A stretch of 64,000 nt of DNA from Agelaius tricolor (GCA_023055355.1 JALJCS010000006.1:32680501-32744500); one strand, 5' to 3'; shown: positions 38,701-51,738, counted from the first letter of the stretch. Translations and numbers: made by a program. The notes: generated by a model from the letters alone, not told the origin.

Positions 38701-40503
38701 TCCCCCTGACATGTCAGTGGGACTGGTACCAAAGTGCCCACGATGGCAGCCAGCTGCTGCAGAGCACACTGCCTTGTTCTGGCAGTGCTTTGCTCCCTCT
38801 GCACTGCCCTTGCTTTGGTGATAGCTCAGGCAGGCTATCACTGTGCAGCATGTCTAATCTTGCTCTATCAGTGCCAGCTCCATAGTGCTCTCTGACCTTT
38901 TCCAGTCCTGATGTGTGTGAGCTGATAGCAGCTTAGGACAAGCTTGTGCCAAGATTTTTTTTTTTTGTTCTGTGATGATAGACGAAACATGATGTAGCTC
39001 AGCCTTGTGCTGTGCTCTTCTGAGCTGCACAGTGAATGACACTGAACTTCTCAGAGTTCTGAGAGTGTTGAATTGGCTTGTAAATAAATGGAACTGTTAT
39101 TAATAGCCATTAAATACTTTCTTTTCTGCAGTTCTGTCAACTTTGTTTATTCCCTTTTTTTTCTCTGCTCAAAGCCAGAAACTGGTAAACGAGTGAAATT
39201 GCAGGTTTCTGCATGATCACTTTTGTCAATTCAAAATCCAGTACTTGAATTTAACTACCTGTAAGGGCTTGGATGCCATATTTCAGTTTATGGTGTCTAC
39301 TGAATTTCTTTTAACCATAATCTGTCTTAAAATGAGACTTTTCTCCACTTGCTTTGCCTCTGTCAGGACCCCAACTGTGAAGCGTCAGTGGTGGTTTGGT
39401 CTTCCACACCATCTACTTCTTTTGTGCCATACTCCACCATGCCCATCAGCTCAAGCCACATTCCCTGTGTGCCCCAGCCTGCTCTTGGGGTGAGCAGGGG
39501 AGCCAGGGTGGGTGCCAGTGAGGGGTGGTCATGGGCAGAGGGAGCAGACTGTTGGGAGGATGCCGCAGCCAGCAGCAGAAGAGCTCCGTCATACAGCAGG
39601 AATCTCTGCCCTGGGTGACGGACAACGCTGATTAGAAAAAGGCTAAATGTCAACATTGTTCTGAACTGGTAATTGGCAATTTTCCAAGAGCATTTTAGAC
39701 ATGAGACTTTGGAGATTTTCTCCTCCCAGGCTGCTCTCCCTTCTCCTCCTCCTCCTTCCCCCTCTAACCACTGTAACTCATTCTGTCAAGAACTGAGTGC
39801 TGTCCCTTCAGACCTTCAGATAAATCCTTTGCAGCAACAATTTTGAAAGCTGCCGTAGTGTCTCTTTCTGTCTGTCTTTCCCTTCTTGCCTTCCTCCTTA
39901 CTAATTTATTTTGTGGCGAGGAGAAGGTGGCCCTATGAGCAAGGTGGGGGTGGTGCAGAGCAGAGGGGTGAAAGCCATGTTTTGACACATGTGGCTTTCC
40001 ATTTTTGCAGAGGTCATTAGCACTCTTCTTAGTGACCAGAAGTTGATTACAAACACCATGTAGCACAGATGCTTTGCCAAAACACTCGGAGAGGAGATCT
40101 GTGGTTGTGCTCCCCTTGTCCAATTTGTCTTAAAATATATTATTACCAAAAAGATTTAAAGAAAAATTTATTGCTTGCAAAGAGGGACCCAAATCCCCAG
40201 GGCAGAATAAATAAAATAAAAACATGAGAAGTGCATTTATGGTCCTCCTGAAAACAAGAGTGCAGTCTTAAAAAGGTTTCCTTAAAATGAAAAATGAATG
40301 ACTGAGTCGCCAACTGCTACTAATCTAAAAGTTAGTGCTTTTGATAGTGATGACTGTGCTGCTAACTCTTCGTTAGCAAGGATATTTAGTTGTAGAATAA
40401 GAGTGCTTTATAGAACATTTGCTCCCCTGTGGTTTAGAAATTAGCCTGTATATGGAATAAGTGAGCAAAGATGGAATGTATTTTCCATTGCCCTAGTTAT
40501 TCC
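32709..40503. other. Intronic sequence, nothing recognised
   Basis: A long stretch without identifiable repeats. It includes the longest ORF of the window (35815-36351, 178 codons), which lacks any domain, start context or splice support. A GC-richer patch lies at 39480-39620. Short A/C words occur at 35625-35645. Confidence 0.5.
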
Positions 40504-40554
40504 TGTGCATGTGTGTGTGTGTTGGTGTGCTTTTGCATGTGTGTGTCTGTGCAC
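40504..40554 (+). repeat. Interrupted (TG)n microsatellite
   Basis: Two TG runs (about 40510-40522 and 40537-40546) are separated by a short TGGTGTGCTTTTGCA-type interruption. It is a degenerate dinucleotide repeat. Confidence 0.85.
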
Positions 40555-41939
40555 TAATAGCTTTGTGGTGATGATGGAGATCATCAAGATGATACAGAAT
40601 GGAAATACTGTGTGATTTTTTGGAGTCAGCCTTTTAGGACTCCCTTTAGATGGGGAAGGCAGTGATTTCTGGAAAGCAGGTTTGCCAGCAGGCTGCACTT
40701 AAGATCCTTAGATGGTATTTACTGCAGAAATGTACATTACTGTGATGTATTTGAATCTGGAAATAATTTTCTCCCACAAGGGAAAAAACACCTTCTCATA
40801 AAATATAGTGTATTTTACTTGTTTATTCAGTGTTATGTTTTTCTAATAAATTGTGGACTTAGGCTTGTTTTCATTTATGTTAGTGGAAGATTTTCACCTG
40901 CATTCAATCCAGCAATATTGACTGTATCTAGCTCTGATGCTCAGTGTGAGATTCGCTTTCCAAAGCTTATGCTGGCATTTCTGAGGGTCAGGAGCCACAG
41001 CTGTTCCTCAAGCCATCATAGCAGTGTGAGCCCCAGCAGAAAACCTGTGAAACCTTTTTCTCCTACACACAGCTCATGTGTTTTCAGCCCCTATCATACT
41101 TTGGCTGAGGACTCTGTCCTCCACCCTCCAGTGGTCTCTGGGCAGAAGGAGCAGAGACATTCAGGAAGAAGTACACTGGTATTTTCCTCTCAGCGTGGCA
41201 GAAAAGCAATGTGGGCTGGTGGGGTAAGAGAGTCAGGGAGCTACATGGGCAGAACTTTCAGTTCAGCTGCCAGATCTGCTTTTTAAGAGCAGCTGGTAAT
41301 AGGGAAATGAGTTGTACAAACTGACTAGAATCTTGCTTGTACTCTAGAAAATGGGTCTATTTTCTTCTAACTAGGGTCTACTGAAGGGAGTACTGTTTTC
41401 TGCTCTTTCCTGGAAAAAGAGCTAGGAGAAATCCCATTTTTCTATATTGTTTGTTGAGCTTTCCTCTCTGCAAGTGAAATCAAGTCTTTCCCTGTACTAT
41501 GGTACACTTAACCTCATCACCTTTTACTCAATAGGTTACAGTGTTGAACTGATAAATGACTCGTGCCGTGGGGCGATGCCTTAATGTAATTAATAACAAT
41601 CCTTTAAGCAAAATTTGTATTTCTTTGAATTGAAAGTGCTGATAGCAGTAGGCAAACCTCCCCTTAGGACCCATGGTGGTGAAAAACCTTGGAGGCAAGA
41701 GAAGAAGGTCTCTTGGAGAGACTGTACACACAGCATCATGTCAGATTGCAGTTACTCTGTCTCACACAGCGCTGGGCGTCCTTGGCAGAGTGACAGCCAG
41801 GCCTTATTCCCTGAAACCCTTCCCAGCGCTGCAGCCACAAGAACACCCCAAGTATTTTAAGTTAGCTACGTAGGTCCTATTCTTAACTTTTCATCTCATC
41901 AGATACTTTTCTTATTAGGCCTAGAGAGCCTTCCCTCTA
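40555..41939. other. Intronic sequence, nothing recognised
   Basis: Contains a chance 155-codon ORF (40819-41286) rich in Ser, without family features. CpG frequency rises towards the right end, next to the candidate element at 41940. Confidence 0.5.
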
Positions 41940-42460
41940 AGGTGATGATGATGTACATAAAACATCCGCGATCAAGTCCTGGCTTGTGCGTTTCTAATGT
42001 GTTATGACTGTGATCCGTGCAGTAGCAGTGCTCCAGCCCTGCTGGGCCATGTGACATAATGGCGTTTTTAATTTCCTCCTTCCAGCACCATTGTCTGCTC
42101 TCGCATGTAGGAAATTACTTTGTTTTTCGTGTTAATTGGTAGCATGACCTGTTTCAGCAATTCACCATCTCAAAGGTATGTCTGAGATCTCCAAATGACT
42201 CACTGACATAAACGCAGATGAGCTAAAGCCACTTACAGTGTTACAGAAGGGCCGAAAGCCAAAGCAGGGTGTCTTGATATCCGAGATAGCCTTTTAGCCT
42301 GCAGGACCGTGAGCCCGTGGCCCACTTTGTTAATGACTGCATTGAAGTCTAGTGGCAAATGGTAGGTTGTAAGAGGCAGCCCGCAGAAGTAGTCATGTTA
42401 AATTCATGGCCTCTAGCTCACTTGATCAATTGCAAGCTGGTAGACATTTATTTAAAATTT
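41940..42460. promoter_or_regulatory. Candidate conserved intronic enhancer
   Basis: Seen: 13 CpG dinucleotides between 41967 and 42382, against about six in the following kilobase. The patch has balanced composition, no repeat similarity and no usable ORF. It carries a consensus AP-1 site, TGACTCA (42196-42202), plus TTAATTGG and AATGACTG words. Known: CREB5 proteins bind CRE/AP-1-type sites, so autoregulation is conceivable. Inference: CpG retention in an AT-rich intron suggests selection or germline hypomethylation. It could equally be an unrecognised old repeat. Confidence 0.35.
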
Positions 42461-42875
42461 ATACCACATGAATGTCTGAGGTAATAGGTGAATACTGTAA
42501 AGGGTTTATTTAAAAGAATATTTGACCAGTAGGGTCTTCAGAGATCAAATATTTCATTTTCAAGGGTGTCCTGCGTATTTGTAGAGGAGGAGGGGGAAGT
42601 AAAGAGGGATTTGGATAATGTGAAATACCACAGAAAGCAAGATTTTCCAAGGAAAACACCAGGAAGCTTGGTATGAGCATTTAATGTATGCTGAAGTTTT
42701 TAAAAGGAAACATTAATGGTGAAACATGCCCTCAAAGGACAAGCCAGCAATAAATTTTGTGTCACAAAATTACCTGTCAGTGAGATTATGTTTAAATAAC
42801 GTAGAATTGTTCCTGCTTCTTCAGGGTTTGGGAGAAACTTCACGGGAGATTGTTCAAAGTATTCAGAATTATGTG
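42461..42875. other. Intronic sequence, nothing recognised
   Basis: AT-rich, with no repeat or exon recognised. A chance minus-strand ORF of 125 codons overlaps its right part. Confidence 0.55.
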
Positions 42876-42945
42876 CACAAATCCCATTAACAATAATGGG
42901 ATTTGTGTGTTCAGCCCTGCTCAAATGGCATTGAAAAATGTGGCT
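42876..42945 (+). repeat. Possible ancient amniote repeat, fragment 2, with perfect hairpin
   Basis: CACAAATCCCATTA (42876-42889) is the exact reverse complement of TAATGGGATTTGTG (42894-42907), with a 4-base loop. It is followed by TGTTCAGCCCTGCTCAAAT. I recall an old amniote repeat with a CCCATTGA-TCAATGGGA core followed by GTGTGCTCAGC, which this resembles. The hairpin is seen directly; membership of a family is inference. Confidence 0.45.
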
Positions 42946-45380
42946 GTTGGTTGTTCTTCCCCAAAGCACAGACATAGCAAGGGAGCAATGAAATCCAAAA
43001 TATTTTCTCTCAAGATTTTTTTTTTTTATTACCTTCCAGGCACAGAGTATCTGACTACCAGCCTGTGTGTACTGCATTATGATTAAAGCCTACAGACAAT
43101 TCTCCTTTTCCCTGGGTCAGGGGTGGGTGGGATATAGCAGCAACAGCAAAAAAATCCCACCAAACAGATTTGACACGTCAGCATTCCCATTATCTGTGTC
43201 AATGGGGAACATTATTACATAAAAGATCAGCAGGACTATGAGCATTTTGAATGAGTGGACTCCAGTAAAAGGAGTTTGGTGTCGGCTTTTTTTTTCCTTC
43301 TAATGTCCTTACTTAAAAAAATCGTAATCTTTGTTTTGATGTATTGTAGATGAGACCAAGTTCTTACAAATTCAAGTGTAAGGCAGAGAATGCTCCAAAG
43401 GTGGAAGGCAGAGGAAGAAAGGGGAAAAATATACAATTAAGTCAACTATGACTGAACATGTTGCCATGGGATTTGATCTTATCCTATTTACAAGAGAAAA
43501 CTTATGACTCATGGGTTCTAAATGATCGAGTCATTACTCATTTATGGAGTAAAAAAAATGGATACCTTTTATGGGATTTTTATAAATAATGATTACTTCC
43601 CCATATTTGTGAATGCTGAGCAAAGACATGCTGCAGTCATAAAGCTCTCTGCATGCGTGGCTTCTGTGCAGACTTTTTGAGAAGTATTTAGTGTTAAGTG
43701 ATTGTTTCTGTTTTCCAGCTTTATTCTCTGTGGGGTTCTGCTCATTGCCTGTGCTGAGTTTTAACCCTTATTTCACAAAATCACAAAGGAAAAATAGGAT
43801 AGGTTTTGCCAAAATCCAGACAGATGATACCTAAAGTGCAATTCGGGATGGACTTGTAAAAGATATCTTTTTTTAACTATTTTCTTTCCATCTAAGTCTG
43901 GGAGGGCTCTGCAGGATTCCAGCAGTTTTGGTTGCCAGTGGTCTGTTGTGATGGTCATGATGCTGCTTACCACGCACTTTTGCCTAGTCAAGTTTTTTCA
44001 GCTGTTCCTGAGGAGATTAAAAGACTTTAGCCTGCCCCTTGCAGCCTTTCTAGACACTGCTGATTTGTGGGTTATCACCCTGTGGCTCTGTGGTCCAGCT
44101 TTAGTACTGTTTTCTTCTGCTGGTCTTTGTTAGGTGCAGTAAATGCTTTCTGTTATCTTCACCACTGCCCTCACTCACAGAATTATTAAAACAGTGACCA
44201 TTATGATCTGTTATTGAACTCTGTCTTTTTGCCCCAGGAGGAATCCCTGCTCTTGTGGTGGTACACGTGAAGTGTTAACCTCTTGTGCTGCTACCCTTCC
44301 TGAATGGGTTTGAAGAAGTGCACGAAACCATTAACAGGAAAGAGATATCTGCGTATCGGATTAGAATCTGATTTGGTGAGAGGGAAATCTGTTTAAGGGC
44401 TTGTGTAATGGAGACAGTCACAGAAAACTAATCTTTTTTTGAAATTTTGATGTATGACAGCTGGGTAGATACATCAGGAAAATGGATTTTTCAAGGGGAG
44501 CAATTGTAGTTTTAAATTTTATTGTTTGATGCACAGCCTTTGCAGTGACGTTTCTCCTTGGGTGGGCAGTAATTTTATGATGGCCACAACTGGCTTCTGA
44601 CTGAGTTCAAATCTAGAATGTTCCGGATCCTAGAGATCAAGCCCAGTTATAAATTTTGCACTTGAAGTTATGCATGTTTTCCTGAGGGAGACTGTGTGAA
44701 GAGGAGAGGATGTGGGAGCAGTGAATGCTACATTCAATGCTTGAGTTACAGTCTACCTATTATATCTTTCCAGTTGTGTTTGTGTATCCATTTTTTTCAT
44801 ATCCCTGAAAATATGTCTCTCTGAAAATCAGACAGACTTATACAGAGGATTCATAGATGTGGATTCTTAAAGCAGCTGGCCATGGTATTGAGATAAGCTT
44901 CCAAGGCTTTACTTGATTCTCTGGAGAAAAGAAACAATTGGAAGAGAAGCATAAAATGAGTAGCTCATACAACAAAGACATCCCATGGACGTAAAGATCA
45001 GAAACCCCTTCTTGAAATTCATTCCTAACACCTGTCTAGTTACGTAGAGATGCATTTTTTAGAGATGTATTTTTTATGTAGATTGACTCTGGATACCAGA
45101 AGAAAGTGGAATCTGCTTTCTTGTTAATTCTGTTTCTGTGCCAAGCTCTGTGTTTGTGGGAGATTTCAGCTTTTAATATACTGGGCAGTAAAATCTAGTG
45201 CTTGACTTAATGTGATTCTAGCTGGCTTATGATGTCCTAAGTGTTACAGTACATTCACACATTTTAGTGGTTGCTCCAACTCCTAGAACCAGTCAAAGAG
45301 AGCTACATGGTGCCCTTGGCATGGTAGCACTGTCTCAGAAAAAATGAGAATTAGAATTTATATTTTACCCTTTTATATAA
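42946..45380. other. Intronic sequence, nothing recognised
   Basis: AT-rich intron. A near-duplicate of 15 to 16 bases (AGAGATGCATTTTTT and AGAGATGTATTTTTT, at about 45046-45077) is the only local structure. ORFs are short and lack support. Confidence 0.55.
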
Positions 45381-45382
45381 AT

Positions 45383-45413
<31 letters not shown>

Positions 45414-45414
45414 T
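45381..45414 (+). repeat. (ATTT)n tetranucleotide microsatellite
   Basis: An uninterrupted run of 8.5 ATTT units. It is the cleanest microsatellite of the window and likely variable in length between individuals. Confidence 0.97.
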
Positions 45415-45423
45415 ACACCTGTA

Positions 45424-45490
45424 CCATTGAATTTCAATCTGTAAGGAATCCATTGAAGAAAATGGAAATTACTACACATGGGTAAATATG
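45424..45490 (+). repeat. Possible ancient amniote dispersed repeat, fragment 3
   Basis: CCATTGAAGAAAATGGAAATT followed by ACTACACATGGGTAAATA resembles a remembered CCATTGAAGTCAATGG core followed by a CTCACATGAGTAAA-type word. The core's two halves pair imperfectly. The assignment is tentative. Confidence 0.35.
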
Positions 45491-48400
45491 TACAAAAGAC
45501 AATACATTTGTAGAGGAAAAGAGAGAGGATACTTGCAGCCTTTATGGAATAGCAAAAGGTTTTTAGTTCTAGTATTCTTTTCTTTGCACTACCCAGTGCT
45601 CAGAGACCCTTTATGCAAGTAAAAAGCATTAAAACTTCACACATGCTTTAACTTGAGGATGTGGAGAGAATTCTGGATAGCACTATTATTCCTGTGAGCA
45701 AAGCCAATAAACTATTATCCAAATCCTTTTTCTGCTTTGGTGTCAGACAAGGAGATCAGCCAAAATGCTGGACTTATCTGGCATGTATTGGGTGTCAGTT
45801 ATGAACAAAATCTTGGTTCCAGCTACCAGAGTCATATCTCAGAGCTGCTCTCAACAAGTTAGATCAAGAAAGCTGTTGGTTTTTTTAAACATTCTGCTCT
45901 GTGCAAGTGAACTAATGTCAGTTGTGTTCTGGGTGGCTGTTGGACATCACAGCTGTAACAACAAAAAGTCAGATTTTCTTTTTAACATCATACTTCAAAA
46001 GTTAAATTAAAAATTCGCTTGCAAAAATAACTCTGTAATAAATAGAGTATGCATCAATAAATGTACCAAGGAAGGGCAATCTGCACCTGATATAATAAAA
46101 ATATTTCTCATGAAACTTCTGTTCAAAGAAGTGGAGCATTTAGTTGAGATGGGTGACCTCTCTACAGAATTTTCGAATTCAGTTTTGGGATGGAATTTCT
46201 GTTATATTAATGTCCCATTTACACCATTTGGGCTTCACAAAAGGTACGCAAGTATATAGGAAATATCTGGTCTATAGAACATTTTGTGCTCTGAGAAGAG
46301 TTCTTTATTAAATTTTACAGGTTGCCACAATTTTCAGGTCCTTTTCTGTGGAACTTAGAAATTTTAATCATTGTTAGTGTAAATATGGTAGGCACGTGTG
46401 GCTTTAATTTGCAGCAAAGCATTCAACATTTCCTGTTTTAGAATTGCACTTAAGCTCAGGCTAAATTTGTGCTTACAATAGCACAGAAAGATGCTGAACT
46501 CTCCTGAAAACACTTTGCAGCATTCAAACTATATAAAACCAAAATCCTGCTGTTGGACAGAGGTGATTCTTCTAGCAACCTTTTTTTGTCTTGTAAATAG
46601 TAAGCATGTGGTAAAATCCCTGCCTGATTGAGAAATGTACTTGGGAGGAAGGTGTCTGACCTTGCATCGAGTTGGTGTTTTAAACTGGTTTTTATTTTCT
46701 CTCTCTCTTTTGGTCCCCCACTGTGGTTTTCTAAATACTTGTATATAGCTCTTCAACTACAGACAATAATATTATAGTAATATTCCAGTATTTGAAAAAC
46801 ACCCCAGATTTAAAACTACAGGTCCATATATGTGAACAATTGGTGATGCTGCATCAAGCTTCCCATAACTTTATTTATTGAGAAATTAGATTTTTTCTTA
46901 TACGTGAATACACTGCTATATTATTTTTAGGATAATAGTATATTGACTACTGTGACACACTCTGCTGTGAACTAACTTCAGATGTTCATGTTATGTGATC
47001 TGAAGAATATCTGCGTGGAATTGGATTTTGAAAGTACACATGATTCTGCAAACTGAACCCAATGATCTAGCACACTTTAATCAAGAGCTATTTCAATAAT
47101 CACTCTTTTGTGGTATACCCTAGTGTCTCCTGTTTCAGAAATAAATATCATATCATGATAAACAGAGATAGGTTTTTCATTTGTTGTCAAAACAAGATCT
47201 GCCTTGATAACAAAAATGACTTACCAAGTGTCACAAGATGTAGTTTCCATCCATTAAACTAAAAAGCTGAAGCCTTTTAATAATGGTATGAGTGGAAAAA
47301 TGGAAATGCCAGATTTCTGCTCCTTGTGCTGGAATGGTGCCCCAGGAAGGGTGTGAAAAGGTGTGAGGTTCTGCAAGCATGACCCAGGTTATACACATGC
47401 TGCGAATCTCTTCATGTGCTTGAAATCCTGCTTGCGCACATTACTACCCACTTGGAACAGGGATCATTTAGGGAAAGGGAAATCTTTCACAGTCTAACAC
47501 CAAGAAATATAATGAAAGAAGAGGAGGAGCTGTAGGTTGGTGTCAACATTGGAGAGAATGCTCCCACTGTCTCCCATGGGTCCTGCCTCATAATGCACCT
47601 CTATGGTTGTTATATCTCAACTCCTGACACTGCATCACATCCGTTCATCACTTTCTCTTCAGTTCTAACTAAATTTAAAGGACTTTTGATTTATTAGATA
47701 TTATTCTTTTTTCTCATAATTGTTATATCTTTCTGTTATTGCTGCATTTTCATGGCAGAAGAGCAAGATATTGCTCAGAGGTGCTGGTTTTCCCCCTTCA
47801 CATTTCTTGGTCCTTTTTCCCTCTCCTTCATGTCCCCTAGGTTATTACACTGACAAAACTTGTCTCTCCTCTCTACCAGTGATAGCCTTTAGGTCAAGCT
47901 ATTGTTTACTAAGAGCTTAAAAATGGCTCTTACTCCTTGATCTGACTCACTGTTTTACAGTACAATCACAGATCAGTTTGCTTTCAGATTCTCAAAGAAA
48001 CATATTCTGTGGGAATCTATTTTTTCTGATCAAGGGATAGTGCCAAACTAAAATACACTGCTGGAGGGAGTATCCTTTCAACTTGGCCCTTAATATAAGG
48101 ACCCTCTGAAAGTTGTTTCATAACACTTGAATGTCAGTTTCACCCTTCTGCAAACTTTTTGGGATCAGTTTAAGGAAAAAAATGCAGGAATATAGACACT
48201 CTCATGTCCTGTGAGTTATTGTTTACTGCTTTTTTTTTTCCTACATACATAGGTAATTTCTTTGTCGATGGAAGATTTTGCTCCTGTCTGTTCTATGAAT
48301 TTTCTTTTTCTAAGATTGGAGATGGTACAGGGGAAAGAATCCAACCCCACATTGTCATACAATTGTCACTCAGTGTTTGAAGTAACTGTTTGGCACTTTT

Positions 48401-49844
48401 GAGATGGTTTTCTTTGTGTTTTTCAGCTCAAAAGTAGAAGGGTTGGGAGCACTGTCTTACACTCTGTGCTCACTCAGTCCTACCAGACAGAAGTGGTTAA
48501 TTAATGGTTCTTTATTTATTACCTAACATTTCTTGGTTTTTTTGAAAAATGGTAAATCCTGCAGAGAGTTTATATTGGTGCATCATAACTTCTACCTGAC
48601 ATATTCCTCTAATATTGTATTTTTCTTTTAAATTTTTTTTTGTCTTTTACATTTTTAAAGAAATTATTAATGAAAATATATTAGTCTGCATGTCAAAGTA
48701 ACAATATGCTGTCTGTAAGAAAGGAGGGAGTCCCTGGACCTACACGCTGCAGACCTCTAACATTCAGCCAAGCCCCATCCAGATGCTGATACGTAATTGA
48801 ATGTTTCTGTCTGCTGAATCCCAGACAAGCAATATCATGCTGTGCAGTAAATCCACTAGGGAGAAAACACATGTACACAACTAATTAAAAAAAGAAATCC
48901 ACCCCAGGCCTGAGTACAGCCCTGTGATGTCCTCTCTATTTCAGCTGAGGGTGTCATACTATTGAAGGCTGTGAGGAATGCTGTAACACTATTTAGTTGT
49001 ACTGTTCTTCTGCAAGGTACCTAATTGCTTCAGATGAGGTTGTTTTTATCCAAGGGTGTGTTATTTACAAGTATAATGTAAGGATAACTTCCTGTGTCCC
49101 TGCAGTGTTTTAATTGTTATTCTCACAAGTTAATGTTAGAGTTAAAATGTTATTCTCAGTACGTTAAGAGGGTAACAGCAAGACGATCTAATTTTACCTC
49201 TTCTTGTGGAAACCAGTGCTTCAGCCATAAACTGTGAACACTTTTTTAATACTAGGGACACATGCAAGGATAAATAGCCTGAACTTGCTGCAACTGGTAA
49301 ATAATTTTTTTACAGGAATGGCAGAAAGCAACAGTTTGCCTTTTCTTTTCTGAAGAAAGAAAGGGAAGGGAAATAAGGAAACAAAACCAGCCATGCCTTT
49401 TTCTCACAAACAGAAGTGCAGAACACAGTCTGATAAAGATGACTTCCTAGAGCAATTGTATTCCTTATAAAGAAAGGGAATAAAACATCTACAACAAATT
49501 TGCTTACAGATTTTGCTTTTAAGTGTGTGAAGGAGAGAATATAGGGATTTGCATTCTTGTATCCCAGCCTTTTGCAATCCCTCTGGCTATTGCAGAAACT
49601 AATCCCTTCTATTTGACTTGGTATTAAGCACCTGAATGTCTGGATTGTGGACCATTCTGGGGTCTGCCATATGCTGACAAGCAGTCAGTGAGGTGAGAAT
49701 GAAGCACTTGGGCATCAGGCAACATGTGCTCCACAGATAACCCAGGAGGAATTTTGGCTGAGTTAGGGTTGTCCTTAGGCTATCCCTATAGCTTACTCCC
49801 TATGCTCTTTTCAGCTAATTGTAAGAGATAATGCTTCTCCAGGC
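45491..49844. other. Intronic sequence, nothing recognised
   Basis: AT-rich intron without identifiable elements. ORFs are at most about 81 codons, with no features of real genes. Confidence 0.55.
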
Positions 49845-50065
49845 TTTTAGTCTTTTTGTGTATCCCCACAAGAGAATCTAATTAATGCCTATTATAGCAT
49901 TGACTCTGTGAGAAGTCATTTAAATGGGGCTATCAATCTGCTGTCCAGCTGTTACAGATCCAAGTGGAATTTGAATTGACAGCAGAGCCTGAGAGGAGCT
50001 GTTTTATCTCTTTACTGTTTTCTGATGCATCACTTTAAAAGCATGCGTGGCAATAGATGGGGTTA
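49845..50065. promoter_or_regulatory. Candidate conserved intronic element
   Basis: Seen: dense transcription-factor-like words, including TCTAATTAATGCC, TTTAAATGGGGCTATCAATC, GAATTGACAGC and CAATAGATGGGG, in a stretch without repeats or runs. Inference: it resembles vertebrate developmental enhancers, and CREB5 lies in a human region rich in such elements near JAZF1. No alignment was available. Confidence 0.3.
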
Positions 50066-50974
50066 CCAAATCTATATTTTGGGACCTGACTTCCAAAGGA
50101 GGTGAACACCTGCATCTTTCATTGAGTTGTGCTGAAATTGCAGATGGTACCTCTGCAGATCAGGCTCACCAGAATTCTTGAAACAGAATTTCAGAGGTGT
50201 GGTCTGTGGGCAACTACATCCAGGGATCCTTTTTGATCACCATCACTTCTCACATGTACCAGCAGGGCTACCACAACCACATCCTCCCCTACATGAGTAA
50301 AAATGGGAACTGAGATCCCTCAACAAGCAATTCAGCTTCCCCTTCAGATGACTAAAGCTTGCTTGATGCAAGGTTGCCAGTCATAGAGGAGAGTGACACC
50401 ATCCTTCCTGCCCACACTTCATCAAGGCCTCCTGTTGCATACTGTGCTAATTTTTGAGTTACAGGGAAAACCACAGAGGTTTAGTGGAGGTAAAGGCATT
50501 AACCCATCAACTTTAGTACATTTGACTCTAAAAAAGGGCAGTGGAAAGGAGATGCCCTATGATGTGTGAAGTAACCAAGCAGAACAAAGACCTTTAAACT
50601 TTGAAAGAAGTTAATGCATTTACATGGTTGCCTGTGTTTTGGGCTCTAGGCAGGGGGAGATTGGGATGGAGGAGAGGGAAGGGAGGAAGTTCATTAATTC
50701 TTTAAGAATTTTGTTTTTTCCCTAGAATGTGGTATTTTTTAAAGGCCAAAGTTCATTTAATACCCATGTGCTACCACTTCGAGCAGATAACAATTGTACT
50801 TGAATTTTACAGTGATCCATTTGATAAAATTTGTGATCCTTTTCTGTCAGTGATGTACTTCAAGAGTACTGCTAATAAGCTTTGGGACTTGCTTAGAAAA
50901 AAAAAGACCTTTGACATCTTCAAACTGTGGACAGCTTTTGAGCTGGTGGTGGTAAAGTCCTGTTACTCTGGCTG
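50066..50974. other. Intronic sequence, nothing recognised
   Basis: AT-rich with a short purine-rich stretch (about 50650-50690). It contains the start of the 167-codon ORF 50727-51230, which runs across fragment 4 below and shows no protein family. Confidence 0.5.
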
Positions 50975-51045
50975 TGGTCTAAAGCCTGTCGAAATGTATG
51001 GGAGTCTTTCCACTTACTGCAGTGGGTTTAGATCCATATCCCCCT
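50975..51045 (+). repeat. Possible ancient amniote dispersed repeat, fragment 4
   Basis: AAAGCCTGTCGAAATGTATG, then GGAGTCTTTCCACTTACTGC, then AGTGGGTTTAGATCCATATC align word for word with a remembered near-palindromic repeat (AAAGCCCATTGAAGTCAATGG, GGAGTCTTTCCATTGACTTC, AGTGGGCTTTGGATCAGGCC). This is the best-preserved of the five fragments. The family name is not known to me. Confidence 0.5.
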
Positions 51046-51738
51046 CTATAAGCAGAACTAAGTCTAAACCATTTAATGTTTGGAAGAAGAGAGCAACACA
51101 GATTACATTTCCTGGCTCTGGAGTTTCCTTTGTGTTGTCCTCAGGTCAAAACTTGTCTTCAAATTCTGTCTCTGCAATGTTTATTCTCACAAAAGGAGAT
51201 AAAGGTCTTTGTTCCTCTAGAAGTCCCTAGATGACTAGATTGAACAAACAGAGCAGTAGTGTTCTCACTGTTTTCCATCACCTACTAAAGAGCAGAACCT
51301 TCTCCCTCCCCCAGCGTTTCCATTTCCTCTACTTCCTGTCTTTGCAGATTGGGTAACAAATGCTGAATATTTCCTGAAGTTGACTAATGACAGGACATTG
51401 GTGTCTGCAGCTGAGCAGTCTGGTTAGTGCTGGGTTGAATTCTTGACTGAAAGGAGGTGCTACAGCTGTGTTTATGGAGTCGTTGTGTCACCCCTCTGCC
51501 CCCCATATGCTTCTGTCTTTTTACTACCCTTAGGGTATGGTATCAGCCTAGTCTAAGCATCCTGTGGGAAACAGACTTCAAATTACTTTTAATTTTATTG
51601 CACTATTATTATTCCCTCAGAAAGATTATTATAGGCCAAGCTGAGATGCAGTGTTTATATGGGTTTTCTCCACATTTTGCTCAATAAAAGGCCATCAATG
51701 ATGGGGGAAATTCATTATCTGAAATGAATGATTGTATT
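51046..51738. other. Intronic sequence, nothing recognised
   Basis: Ordinary intron leading to the left edge of the LTR. A 76-codon ORF at 51457-51687 has no support. Confidence 0.55.

Noticed and set aside
40819..41286. 155-codon + strand ORF rich in serine
   Set aside because: It has no homology that I recognise and no flanking exon signals. Low-complexity composition explains its length.
50727..51230. 167-codon + strand ORF
   Set aside because: It runs through a possible ancient repeat fragment and shows no family features, so it is treated as chance.
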